From Polaribacter irgensii 23-P (lineage in GTDB: Bacteria > Bacteroidota > Bacteroidia > Flavobacteriales > Flavobacteriaceae), in assembly GCF_000153225.1 (NCBI RefSeq), contig NZ_CH724148.1:376640-440639 (forward strand): 64,000 bases of DNA, given 5' to 3'. The position numbers and the translations under genes are program-made. Positions 23,988-32,396 of the stretch are shown in pieces. The notes beneath the pieces were generated by a model, which did no database searches, had not been told where the DNA came from, and saw only the letters and a program-made list of their open reading frames with translations. Numbering within the stretch: position 1 is the stretch's first letter; each line of letters starts with the position of its first letter.

Positions 23988-25136
23988 ATGAATTTGCAAC
24001 ACAACGCCCATTTATTCAAGAGATTTGCGATTTTAATTTCTTTATTTATTGTCTCTCTGATCCTATGGAATACGTACATTTTTTTTCAGCAATTTAAGAA
24101 AGAGCAACGCATTAAAATGGAAATTTTAGGAATTGCACAAAAGGAGCTTGCCAACGCAGATTTAAACTCAGACATTACTTTACAAGATAAAATTATTACC
24201 ACAAATAAGAACATTCCTTTAATTCTAGTGGATGCTCAGGGCAACATTGAATCTTTTCAAAACTTAGATTCCAAAAAATCTCGAGACCCTCGCTACATAA
24301 AAAAACAATTAGAGGAAATGAAATCTGAAAACAAACCAATTGAAATTAGCTACAAAGGAAAAAATAAGCAATTTATCTACTATCGAAATTCAGATTTATT
24401 GAATAGACTGACCTATTACCCCCTCGCATTAATGCTAATATTATTCCTTTTTTTAAGCGTTATCTATTTGTTTTACAGTTCTAATAAAGCATCAGAAACC
24501 AATAAATTATGGACCGGAATGGCCAAAGAAACTGCCCATCAAATTGGAACACCCTTGTCCTCACTTTTGGGTTGGATTGCCATTTTAAAAATGGAAAAAG
24601 TAAATGACAGTTACATTTCTGAAATAGAAAAAGATGTTGCTCGATTAAACACAATTGCCAATCGATTTTCAAAAATTGGCTCTAAACTAGAATTAAAACA
24701 AGGAAATATTGTGCAGGTTACAAAATTAGCTTTCAATTATTTAGAGTCTAGAACTTCAAAACAGATTCGCTTTTCCTTTATCGCTTCAAAGGAACAAATT
24801 TCAGTCCAATTAAACACAGAATTGTTTGGCTGGGTCATAGAAAATCTTCTAAAAAACGCGATTGATGCGATGCAACGCGAAGGTCTGTTAACCGTACAAA
24901 TTGAAAATACCACTAAAAAAGTTAAAATTATGGTTTCAGATACTGGCAAAGGCATGTCTAAAAAATTATTTAAGCGGATTTTTAACCCAGGTTTCACAAC
25001 AAAAAAACGTGGATGGGGATTGGGACTGTCACTTTCTAAACGCATTATAGAAGACTATCACAAAGGGAAAATAGTTGTCCAAAAATCTGAAATAGGCAAG
25101 GGCACTACTTTTGAAATCTCGTTAGACATTGCTTAA
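23988..25136 (+). CDS. Membrane sensor histidine kinase
   Basis: 382-residue two-component sensor. Two membrane segments (about 11-33 and 143-164) bracket a periplasmic loop of about 105 residues. The phosphoacceptor H184 lies in MAKETAHQIGTPLSSLLGWI, an HxxGTPLSS type of H-box. The ATPase domain has ENLLKNAIDAM (N box), VSDTGKGMS (G1) and RGWGLGLSLSKRI (G2). No response regulator gene is adjacent, so it is an orphan kinase. The ligand is unknown. Confidence 0.93.
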   Translation: MNLQHNAHLFKRFAILISLFIVSLILWNTYIFFQQFKKEQRIKMEILGIAQKELANADLNSDITLQDKIITTNKNIPLILVDAQGNIESFQNLDSKKSRDPRYIKKQLEEMKSENKPIEISYKGKNKQFIYYRNSDLLNRLTYYPLALMLILFLFLSVIYLFYSSNKASETNKLWTGMAKETAHQIGTPLSSLLGWIAILKMEKVNDSYISEIEKDVARLNTIANRFSKIGSKLELKQGNIVQVTKLAFNYLESRTSKQIRFSFIASKEQISVQLNTELFGWVIENLLKNAIDAMQREGLLTVQIENTTKKVKIMVSDTGKGMSKKLFKRIFNPGFTTKKRGWGLGLSLSKRIIEDYHKGKIVVQKSEIGKGTTFEISLDIA

Positions 25137-25177
25137 AGAATACGCAACCTAAGCGCTATTTTAAAGTAATTTTAAGT

Positions 25178-25576
25178 TTATTCTCTATCAAACTCAGCGG
25201 CGATTCGTGCAGCCAAAGCAACAAACTCCTCGTGTGTGCAAGTTACTTTTTTTGTAAATTGAATATCTGCCATTTCGTTTAAGGGAATCAAATGCACGTG
25301 CACATGAGGCACCTCGAGTCCAATGATACTCATCCCTACTCTTTTGCAAGAAATGGCTTTTTCTAACGATTTTGCAACCGTATAAGAAAAGTCCAAAAGT
25401 TGATGATATGCATCTCTGGACAATCCAAAAATTTTATTTTCTTCTACTTTTGGAACCACTAACGCATGTCCTTTTGCATTTGGATTGATGTCTAAAAAAG
25501 CAATGAAATTATCATTCTCTGCAACTTTATAACTGGGTACTTCCCCCGTAATTATTTTTGTAAAAATGCTCATCAA
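25178..25576 (-). CDS. HIT-family nucleotide hydrolase
   Basis: 132-residue cytosolic protein with the histidine triad VPHVHVHLIPL near 90-100 and the usual HIT opening MSIFTKIITGEVPSYKVAE, then FLDINPNAKGHALVVPK. Members hydrolyse purine nucleoside phosphoramidates or dinucleoside polyphosphates. It lies downstream of greA on the same strand, separated by a terminator that also carries a promoter-like box. Confidence 0.93.
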   Translation of the reverse strand: MMSIFTKIITGEVPSYKVAENDNFIAFLDINPNAKGHALVVPKVEENKIFGLSRDAYHQLLDFSYTVAKSLEKAISCKRVGMSIIGLEVPHVHVHLIPLNEMADIQFTKKVTCTHEEFVALAARIAAEFDRE

Positions 25577-25600
25577 ATCTTGTTCGTTATTGGTTTCTTG

Positions 25601-25608
25601 TAAATATA
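25601..25608 (-). promoter_or_regulatory. TATATTTA promoter box for HIT gene
   Basis: Near match to TAnnTTTG on the minus strand, fused to the T-run of the greA terminator. It lies 25 bases before the HIT gene start. Confidence 0.45.
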
Positions 25609-25610
25609 AA

Positions 25611-25651
25611 AAAAGAATTCGAGTGCCGACTCTGTCAACACTCGAATTTTT
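25611..25651 (-). terminator. greA terminator
   Basis: Perfect AATTCGAGTG/CACTCGAATT stem extended by flanking A and T bases, with a 13-base loop. On the minus strand it ends in a T-run. Confidence 0.85.
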
Positions 25652-25687
25652 ACTACAATTTCGCTTTCAAAAGCATTAGAAGTATCG

Positions 25688-26164
25688 CTATTCTCTAGAA
25701 ATCGCCATAATTTCAAACTTCATAATTCCACTAGGAACCTGAATCTCTGCAACTTCACCCACTTTTTTACCTAACAAACCTTTTCCTATTGGAGAGTTTA
25801 CAGAAAGCTTCCCGTTTCTAACATCTGTTTCAGAATCTGCAACCAATCGATACGTAAACTCCGCACCATTAATCGCATTTTTTATAACTACGTTAGAGTG
25901 AATCAAAACTTTCGAAGTATCTAATTGTGACTCGTCTAAAATACGAGCACCTGAGATTACATTCTTCAGTTTCGCTATCTTAAACTCTAAATGTGATTGC
26001 TCTTCTTTTGCTGCGTGATATTCTGCATTTTCACTTAAATCACCCTTGTCTCTTGCATCCGCAATCTCTACAGTTACTCTAGGTCTTTCTACTTGCTCTA
26101 ATTGAACTAACTCGTCTCTAAGTTTTTTTAATCCTTCTGGAGAATAATATGATATTTCACTCAT
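25688..26164 (-). CDS. greA: Transcription elongation factor GreA
   Basis: Binds RNA polymerase and stimulates cleavage of backtracked transcripts. The 158-residue product has the N-terminal coiled coil (YYSPEGLKKLRDELVQLE) and the signature RDKGDLSENAEYHAAKEEQ with the acidic tip. The FKBP-like C-terminal domain ends in SPIGKGLLGKKVGEVAEI. The ATG at 26164 is preferred to a GTG at 26218, because that codon falls inside the TATCTTTG promoter box at 26216-26223. Confidence 0.96.
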   Translation of the reverse strand: MSEISYYSPEGLKKLRDELVQLEQVERPRVTVEIADARDKGDLSENAEYHAAKEEQSHLEFKIAKLKNVISGARILDESQLDTSKVLIHSNVVIKNAINGAEFTYRLVADSETDVRNGKLSVNSPIGKGLLGKKVGEVAEIQVPSGIMKFEIMAISRE

Positions 26165-26215
26165 CTTTTTAAATTTAAAAAATCCCATCGCCTTTGCAGG
26201 AATGAGATTGCCACA

Positions 26216-26223
26216 CAAAGATA
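26216..26223 (-). promoter_or_regulatory. TATCTTTG promoter box for greA
   Basis: Exact TAnnTTTG match on the minus strand, 51 bases before the greA ATG. Confidence 0.6.
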
Positions 26224-26272
26224 CAAAATATTTGTAACTTGCAGCTGTTCTAAAAAAAGCAAAAAAAATACA

Positions 26273-26707
26273 ATGTTTAAAAAAATACTGTTTGTAATCG
26301 CGGTCCTTTGTTTTTGGGATTGTTCAGAAAACAACCTTCCTGAAAACTGTATTCGTGCGTCTTCTTTTTCTATCACCAAAGCGCTGAATAACCCCGAATT
26401 TAATCAAATGAGAACCGTGAACGGATCTGCAGAAATCTTGGGCGGTTTTCAAGGAATTATAGTAATCAATGCAGGCTTGGGTCGTTTTATTGCGTACGAT
26501 AAAATCTGTCCAAATAACGACTGTAATTCTCCAATGGAGTATGATCAAATGAACAGGCCTAATATTTTAAAATGTACTTGTGACAACAGTGAATATGGCT
26601 TGGGAATTGGAATTGGAGGCGCTCCGCAAACTCCTGGATTTGAATGCCCTGCAATTGAATACAATGTAGTAAAGATTGGCACTTCAATTAGGATCAGTAA
26701 TTTTTAG
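26273..26707 (+). CDS. Rieske-like exported (lipo)protein without histidine ligands
   Basis: 144-residue protein. A hydrophobic N-terminus (KKILFVIAVLCFW) ends at C17 followed by SENN, which suggests a lipoprotein, although the lipobox is poor. Residues about 60-125 follow the Rieske fold pattern (GLGRFIAYDKICPNN, then NILKCTCDNSEYGLG), but the two cluster-binding histidines are absent. Instead there are C-x4-C (CPNNDC) and C-x-C (CTC) pairs. Flavobacterial homologues are often called Rieske-like. Loss of the cluster or binding of another metal are both possible. It is divergent from greA. Confidence 0.65.
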   Translation: MFKKILFVIAVLCFWDCSENNLPENCIRASSFSITKALNNPEFNQMRTVNGSAEILGGFQGIIVINAGLGRFIAYDKICPNNDCNSPMEYDQMNRPNILKCTCDNSEYGLGIGIGGAPQTPGFECPAIEYNVVKIGTSIRISNF

Positions 26708-26727
26708 TGAAAGTGAATTGAGTTGTG

Positions 26728-26735
26728 TATTTTTG
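26728..26735 (+). promoter_or_regulatory. TATTTTTG promoter box for purK-purE
   Basis: Exact TAnnTTTG match 22 bases before the GTG start of purK. Confidence 0.55.
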
Positions 26736-26757
26736 CTAAAAAACAACAACTTTACAA

Positions 26758-27915
26758 GTGAAAAACTATTATTCTTCAGATTTTAAATTAGGTATTCTTG
26801 GTGGTGGACAGTTGGGTAGAATGCTTTTGGCAGAAACTCAAAAGTACGACATTCACACGGTGATTTTAGACAGTAATAAAAATGCTCCTTGCGCCGAAAT
26901 ATGCAATACTTTTGTTCTAGGAGATTTGTTAGACTTTAATGCTGTTTATAACTTCGGCAAAACGGTTGATTTACTGACGATAGAAATTGAAAATGTAAAT
27001 TTAGATGCCTTGGATAAACTGGAAGAAGAAGGTCTGAAAATATTTCCCAAACCCAGAGATTTAAGAATCATTCAAAATAAAGCACGCCAAAAAAATTTTT
27101 ATCTCGATCACCAAATCCCTACGGCAGCATTTTCTCATTATGCCTATCTAGAAGAATTAAAACATTCGTATCAAAATAACATCATCGATTTTCCATTTGT
27201 TTGGAAAGCTGCACGTTTTGGTTATGATGGAAATGGTGTCAAAATTGTTCGAAATATTGAAGATTTAGAAGCTTTACCGAATGTAGAATGTATCACAGAA
27301 AAACTAATTCCCTTTAAAAACGAGTTGGCTGTAATTGTGGCAAGAAATGCGTCTGGTGAGATCAAAACATATCCCGTGGTAGAAATGGAGTTTCACCCGG
27401 AAGCCAACCAAGTCGAATATGTAATTTGTCCCGCTAGAATTGAGAAGCAAATTGCTGAAAAAGCAAGAGAACTCGCCTTAAAAGTAGTTCGAGATTTGGA
27501 TTTTATAGGTTTATTAGCCGTAGAAATGTTTCAAACAGCAGCAGACGAAATCTTAGTAAACGAGGTAGCTCCAAGACCCCACAATTCTGGACATTATTCT
27601 ATTGAGGCTAGCTATACTAATCAATTTGAACAACATTTAAGAAGTATTTTAGACCTTCCTTTAGGAAACACGGCAAGTAAAGTTGCCGGAATCATGGTTA
27701 ATTTAGTGGGGGAAGCGGGTTTTTCTGGTGATGTAGTGTATGAGAATATCGCAGAAATTTTAAAAATTGATGGAGTTACACCGCACTTATACGGAAAAAA
27801 AGAAACGCGCCCTTTCCGCAAAATGGGACACGTGACCATTGTAGACGCAAATATTGACATTGCGAGAGCAGTAGCACAAAAAGTAAAAGAAACAATTCGA
27901 GTAATCAGCAAATAA
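26758..27915 (+). CDS. purK: N5-carboxyaminoimidazole ribonucleotide synthase
   Basis: ATP-grasp enzyme of purine synthesis that carboxylates AIR to N5-CAIR. The start LGILGGGQLGRMLLAE (11-26) is typical. The ATP-grasp core holds PFVWKAARFGYDGNGVKIV and AVEMFQTAADEILVNEVAPRPHNSGH. The length of 385 is normal. The start codon is GTG; VKNYYSSDFKLGIL gives the expected N-terminus and the promoter lies just upstream. purE follows after 2 bases, completing the two-step bacterial route. Confidence 0.95.
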   Translation: MKNYYSSDFKLGILGGGQLGRMLLAETQKYDIHTVILDSNKNAPCAEICNTFVLGDLLDFNAVYNFGKTVDLLTIEIENVNLDALDKLEEEGLKIFPKPRDLRIIQNKARQKNFYLDHQIPTAAFSHYAYLEELKHSYQNNIIDFPFVWKAARFGYDGNGVKIVRNIEDLEALPNVECITEKLIPFKNELAVIVARNASGEIKTYPVVEMEFHPEANQVEYVICPARIEKQIAEKARELALKVVRDLDFIGLLAVEMFQTAADEILVNEVAPRPHNSGHYSIEASYTNQFEQHLRSILDLPLGNTASKVAGIMVNLVGEAGFSGDVVYENIAEILKIDGVTPHLYGKKETRPFRKMGHVTIVDANIDIARAVAQKVKETIRVISK

Positions 27916-27917
27916 CT

Positions 27918-28397
27918 ATGGTAGGAATAATAATGGGAAGTGATTCAGATCTTCCAGTAATGAAAGAAGCGATTGATATTTTAGAAAGTTTTGATATTCA
28001 AATAGAAGTGGATATTGTATCTGCTCACAGAACTCCAGAAAAACTTTTTGACTACGCTAAAAACGCACATAAAAGAGGCCTAAAAGTAATTATTGCTGGT
28101 GCCGGAGGCGCTGCCCATTTGCCTGGAATGGTAGCTGCTATGAGTCCTTTACCAATTATTGGTGTTCCTGTAAAAAGCAGCAACTCTATTGATGGTTGGG
28201 ATTCTATTTTGTCTATCCTACAAATGCCTGGGGGTGTTCCTGTTGCTACCGTTGCCTTAAATGGTGCTAAAAATGCTGGTATTCTAGCTGCTCAAATTAT
28301 TGCCACCTCAGACAAGTGTGTTTTAGATCGCATTCTTGCATACAAAGAAGGTTTGAAACTAAAAGTTACAAAAGCCTCAGAAAACATAAAAAAATAA
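27918..28397 (+). CDS. purE: N5-CAIR mutase
   Basis: Moves the carboxyl group from N5-CAIR to give CAIR in purine synthesis. The class I signature GIIMGSDSDLPVMKEA lies at 3-18, SAHRTPEKLFDYA near 39-51, and the glycine-rich AGAGGAAHLPGMVAAMSPLPIIGVPV near 65-90. The length of 159 is normal. It starts 2 bases after purK, a two-gene operon. Confidence 0.97.
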   Translation: MVGIIMGSDSDLPVMKEAIDILESFDIQIEVDIVSAHRTPEKLFDYAKNAHKRGLKVIIAGAGGAAHLPGMVAAMSPLPIIGVPVKSSNSIDGWDSILSILQMPGGVPVATVALNGAKNAGILAAQIIATSDKCVLDRILAYKEGLKLKVTKASENIKK

Positions 28398-28479
28398 TCC
28401 TTTCAACTTGCACGTAAACTGCAGTTCAAACTGAACTTTAAATTACACACACGCAACTCAACAGCACTTAATTCAAAGA

Positions 28480-30495
28480 ATGAATCCACTTTTACAAGAC
28501 TTTAATACCGCCCCTTTTTCTAAAATTTCTAATACTGATTACAAACCTGCAATTCAAAAAGGGATTGAAATTGCAAAAGCTGAAATTGATGAAATTACAC
28601 AGAATTTTGAAACACCAACTTTTGAAAATACCACAGTAGCTTTAGATTTTACAGGTGAAAGACTGAATAGAATTGCAAGTATTTTTTTCAATTTAAATTC
28701 GGCAGAAACCAACGATGAAATTCAAAAAATTGCTCAGGAAGTATCTCCTTGGCTAAGTGAATTTGGAAATGACATCACGTTAAATGAAGCTTTATTTAAG
28801 AGAGTGAAGACTGTTTTTGACACCAAGGAAACCCTAGATTTGACGGCAGAGCAAACAATGCTTTTAGACAAACAATACAAGAGTTTTGCAAGAAATGGTG
28901 CCAACTTGAAAGAAGATGCTAAACTTAAACTTCGTAAGATTGATGCAAGCCTTTCTAAGTTGTCTTTACAATTTGGTGAAAATGTATTGGCAGAAACCAA
29001 TGCTTTCGAAATGCACTTAACAGATGAAAATGATTTAGCAGGCCTGCCTGAGAGTGAAAAGGAAGCTGCTAAAGAAGTTGCTATATCCAAAGAGAAAGAA
29101 GGCTGGATATTTACCTTAGATTACCCAAGTTACATTCCGTTTTTAACCTACGCAGACAATAGAGAACTGCGAAAAAAAATGGCAATTGCCGCTGGTAAGA
29201 AAGGATTTCAAGAGAATGAATTCAACAATGAAAAAATAGTTCTAGAAATTGTAAATCTTCGCCATCAAAGAGCAAATTTACTGGGTTATAAAACGCATGC
29301 ACATTTTGTTTTAGAAGAGCGGATGGCAGAAACTCCTGAAAAAGTGATTGAATTTTCAAACAACCTACTCGAAAAAGCGAAGCCTGCTGCACTGAAAGAA
29401 TTTAAAAATTTAGAAATTTATGCTAAAAAATTAGATGGAATTGATCGGCTTCAAAAATGGGATGGCGCTTATTATTCAGAAAAATTAAAAAAAGAATTAT
29501 TTGATTTGGACCAAGAGTTGTTAAAACCTTATTTTAAATTAGAAAATGTAATTGATGGTGTTTTTGAGATCGCCAGTCGATTATTTGACTTAAAGTTTGA
29601 AGATGTTTCTGACATTGATACCTATCATAAAGAAGTTAAAACTTACAATGTAACCGATATTAATGGAGATTTTGTAGCGGTTTTCTATGCTGATTTTCAC
29701 CCTAGAAAAGGAAAGAGAAATGGTGCCTGGATGACCTCTTACAAATCTCAACAAATTAAAAACGGGACCAATGAAAGACCTCACGTTTCCATCGTTTGTA
29801 ATTTTACAAAACCAACAGCAACAAAGCCTTCTCTTTTAACTTTTAATGAAGTGACAACTTTATTTCATGAATTTGGACATGCGCTCCACGGAATGCTTGC
29901 GAACACGACCTACAATAGCTTATCGGGAACTTCGGTTTCTTGGGATTTTGTAGAGTTACCAAGTCAAGTTTTAGAAAACTGGTGTTTTGAAAAAGAAGCC
30001 TTAGAGTTGTTTGCGAAACACTATGAAACTGGCGCAATTATTCCAATGAAATACGTTGAAAAAATCAAAGAATCTGCAAGTTTCCAGGAAGGGATGCAAA
30101 CGGTACGTCAATTAAGTTTTGGACTCTTAGACATGCAATGGCATGGTCAAAATCCGGCAAATATCTTGTCTATAAAAGAATTTGAAAATACCGCTTTCAA
30201 GGAAACGAAACTGTATCCAGAAGTAGCCGAGAACGCAATGAGTACCTCTTTTTCTCATATTTTTCAGGGAGGCTATTCTGCTGGATATTATTCATACAAG
30301 TGGGCAGAGGTTTTAGATGCAGATGCTTTTGAATATTTCTTAGAAGAAGGGATCTTTAATAAAGAAGTCGCTACCAAATTTAAAGACAATGTACTTTCTA
30401 AAGGGGGAACAGAGAAACCCATGGAATTGTACAAACGTTTCCGAGGAAAAGAGGCAAAACCCGATGCACTTCTAAAAAGAGCTGGTTTAATTTAA
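28480..30495 (+). CDS. M3-family metallopeptidase (oligopeptidase A / dipeptidyl carboxypeptidase type)
   Basis: 671-residue zinc peptidase of family M3 that trims oligopeptides. The zinc site HEFGHALHG starts at about residue 463, with the third ligand region (SQVLENWCFEKEAL) about 30 residues later. The N-terminal helical part (NPLLQDFNTAPFSKISNTDY) matches the Dcp/PrlC group. No signal peptide is visible, so it is probably cytosolic. It lies 82 bases after purE and ends in a hairpin shared with the convergent glycosyltransferase. Confidence 0.93.
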   Translation: MNPLLQDFNTAPFSKISNTDYKPAIQKGIEIAKAEIDEITQNFETPTFENTTVALDFTGERLNRIASIFFNLNSAETNDEIQKIAQEVSPWLSEFGNDITLNEALFKRVKTVFDTKETLDLTAEQTMLLDKQYKSFARNGANLKEDAKLKLRKIDASLSKLSLQFGENVLAETNAFEMHLTDENDLAGLPESEKEAAKEVAISKEKEGWIFTLDYPSYIPFLTYADNRELRKKMAIAAGKKGFQENEFNNEKIVLEIVNLRHQRANLLGYKTHAHFVLEERMAETPEKVIEFSNNLLEKAKPAALKEFKNLEIYAKKLDGIDRLQKWDGAYYSEKLKKELFDLDQELLKPYFKLENVIDGVFEIASRLFDLKFEDVSDIDTYHKEVKTYNVTDINGDFVAVFYADFHPRKGKRNGAWMTSYKSQQIKNGTNERPHVSIVCNFTKPTATKPSLLTFNEVTTLFHEFGHALHGMLANTTYNSLSGTSVSWDFVELPSQVLENWCFEKEALELFAKHYETGAIIPMKYVEKIKESASFQEGMQTVRQLSFGLLDMQWHGQNPANILSIKEFENTAFKETKLYPEVAENAMSTSFSHIFQGGYSAGYYSYKWAEVLDADAFEYFLEEGIFNKEVATKFKDNVLSKGGTEKPMELYKRFRGKEAKPDALLKRAGLI

Positions 30496-30514
30496 TTGCA
30501 TCTCAACAATTTAA

Positions 30515-30557
30515 AATTGCGGATTTTGAAAGTTATTAAATTTCAGAATTCGCAATT
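30515..30557. terminator. Bidirectional hairpin between M3 peptidase and glycosyltransferase
   Basis: A 17-base inverted repeat with two mismatches (30515-30531 with 30541-30557) and a 9-base loop. Its right arm overlaps the stop codon of the minus-strand glycosyltransferase gene. Confidence 0.65.
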
Positions 30558-31797
30558 ATAATTTATTTTTCTCCTCAATCCACTTACTCATATATTTGGT
30601 AGCTTGCAGACTTTGGTGCTGCAATAAACTTCCAAAAAAATTACCCGTTCTGTGTGCTTGCATGTCCTGTTGAATGTCTTCGATCTTCTTGAAAAATAAA
30701 GCAGTATTTTTTTCTTTGCAATAGAAACTATTAATGATCGCAATACCATTTAGCTGCGCTTGATTCCAAGCCTCTGCATTGCAATACAGCTCACTTGCTT
30801 TTCTAATAAAATCAGCACAATCATCTGTAATAAAACCATTCCAAGGAAAATCCCCAGCCATCCCTTCTGCTCCAATCGAAGTAGTAACACTGGGCGTTCC
30901 GCAAAGCATGGACTCTGTTAGTTTTCCTTTAATTCCTGCACCAAAATTTAATGGAGCTAATACAACTCTTGCGTTTCCGATAACTTCCGTTGCATTTGCC
31001 GCGAAGCCTTTCACAATAAAGCCCTCCTTCTTATGATGCAATTCTTGAACCTGCTGGTTTAAATAAGCACCATAAATATGGATTTCTGATTTCGGAAGCA
31101 ACTTTTTAAGTGGACCCCAAATTTTATTTTTTAATGTTAAAACAGCATCTATATTTGGTTTGTGGAAAAAATTTCCAATAAAAATAAAATGCTCTCTTTG
31201 TTCATGAACTTTCCACGCTTCCTTTTGAAGCGTTTCTATTTGTTCCAATAAAAAAGGCAAGTACATTAAAATATTTTCGCCTATTTTGAAAGTATTTTTG
31301 AGTAATTCCATTTCAAATGTAGAAATTATCAAAGACAAATCACATCTTAAAATAGCGGCAATTTCTCTTTTTGTAATGTCTTGTTTTAAGAGTTCATCAA
31401 TGGAAAAATTGATATTTTTCTTTAAACATAATTCTCTTGTTTTACGCAAGCAGTGCAAATCTTCTGTGTCTAATATTCGGAGTGCTTTGGGAACATTTTC
31501 TACAACGCGCCAACCAAATTGTTCTTCCATCATAAAGCGATCAAATAGAACAATCTCTGGTTGTAATGCCTTTATAAAAAGATCAAAAGAGATGCTATTT
31601 AATTCAATCGAAACCTCATCAACTCCTAAAGAAATTAAATCTACTGCCTTTTCACTTTTTAATGAAGGCGAACTAAATACGACAGCATACCCCCTTTCTA
31701 AAAATGCTTCAATTAATTGCAGCATCCGCTTTCCTGCTGCAGAAGAATTGGGTTCTACCCAAACAGCGCCAATAATTAAAAGTGATTTTCTTTGCAT
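30556..31797 (-). CDS. GT4-like glycosyltransferase
   Basis: 413-residue cytosolic protein with the two-domain GT-B layout. The N-terminal half opens with LLIIGAVWVEPNSSAAGKRM. The C-terminal half contains FIFIGNFFHKPNIDAV near 210 and the nucleotide-sugar region VVLAPLNFGAGIKGKLTESMLCGTP near 285-310, typical of GT4 enzymes. It stands alone between a peptidase gene and lpd, so donor and acceptor sugars cannot be inferred. Confidence 0.82.
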   Translation of the reverse strand: MQRKSLLIIGAVWVEPNSSAAGKRMLQLIEAFLERGYAVVFSSPSLKSEKAVDLISLGVDEVSIELNSISFDLFIKALQPEIVLFDRFMMEEQFGWRVVENVPKALRILDTEDLHCLRKTRELCLKKNINFSIDELLKQDITKREIAAILRCDLSLIISTFEMELLKNTFKIGENILMYLPFLLEQIETLQKEAWKVHEQREHFIFIGNFFHKPNIDAVLTLKNKIWGPLKKLLPKSEIHIYGAYLNQQVQELHHKKEGFIVKGFAANATEVIGNARVVLAPLNFGAGIKGKLTESMLCGTPSVTTSIGAEGMAGDFPWNGFITDDCADFIRKASELYCNAEAWNQAQLNGIAIINSFYCKEKNTALFFKKIEDIQQDMQAHRTGNFFGSLLQHQSLQATKYMSKWIEEKNKL

Positions 31798-32396
31798 TTA
31801 GTTCGTAGTTATTTGCTTTTCATATACAATTCAACTTTCTTTTCTAAGACAACTACGGCGGTAATTTAAACTCGCATTAGCCTGACTTCAGCTTGCATCT
31901 AATATATATAAATCTTAGAGGTTTTCTCTTGTTGATACTTCCGCATGCAACGCATCCGTCCGGTATACTTTTTTTTCGAAAAATATGCGCTTCATTTCGA
32001 AAAATTTAAGAATTAATGACCATACTTACTCGTTGCTTCCAATAATAGTTTGTCAGCCTAATTGAATTATACTAGGGATCTTAAGTTCTACTAAATGACA
32101 AACGTAATAAGCAGTTTTCATTTTTTTTTACGTCTACTAACGAATTTATTGCTTTTATAAATTCAGCATGGTTGTGGTTTCTCGTCATTTTTTTTAAGCA
32201 CTATGAACTGCAAAAAAATCTATAATAAGCATCGACAAAAGTACTTATTTTACATTTTTCATCTTCAAGATTTAACAATACACGGCGCGGTAAAACTACT
32301 GAATTCTTACTTTATTTTATGAAATTAAGCGTATTTTTGTATCTTATTAGAAAAAGTACACTCTAAAGTGACGAAAAACACAAAATACACTTACTT
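31798..32396. other. 600-base intergenic region before lpd
   Basis: AT-rich divergent gap with no open frame of note and no RNA gene recognised. It holds the lpd promoter box at 32332-32339 and two copies of TTTCGAAAAAT at 31974-31984 and 31995-32005, spaced 21 bases apart. Confidence 0.5.
32332..32339 (+). promoter_or_regulatory. TATTTTTG promoter box for lpd
   Basis: Exact TAnnTTTG match 57 bases before the lpd ATG. Confidence 0.55.

Noticed and set aside
26165..26218. Longer GreA starting at GTG
   Set aside because: The codon lies inside the exact TAnnTTTG box, and GreA normally begins as at 26164.
31286..31801. Plus-strand 171-codon frame opposite the glycosyltransferase
   Set aside because: No motif, no promoter, and the minus-strand frame is a clear glycosyltransferase.
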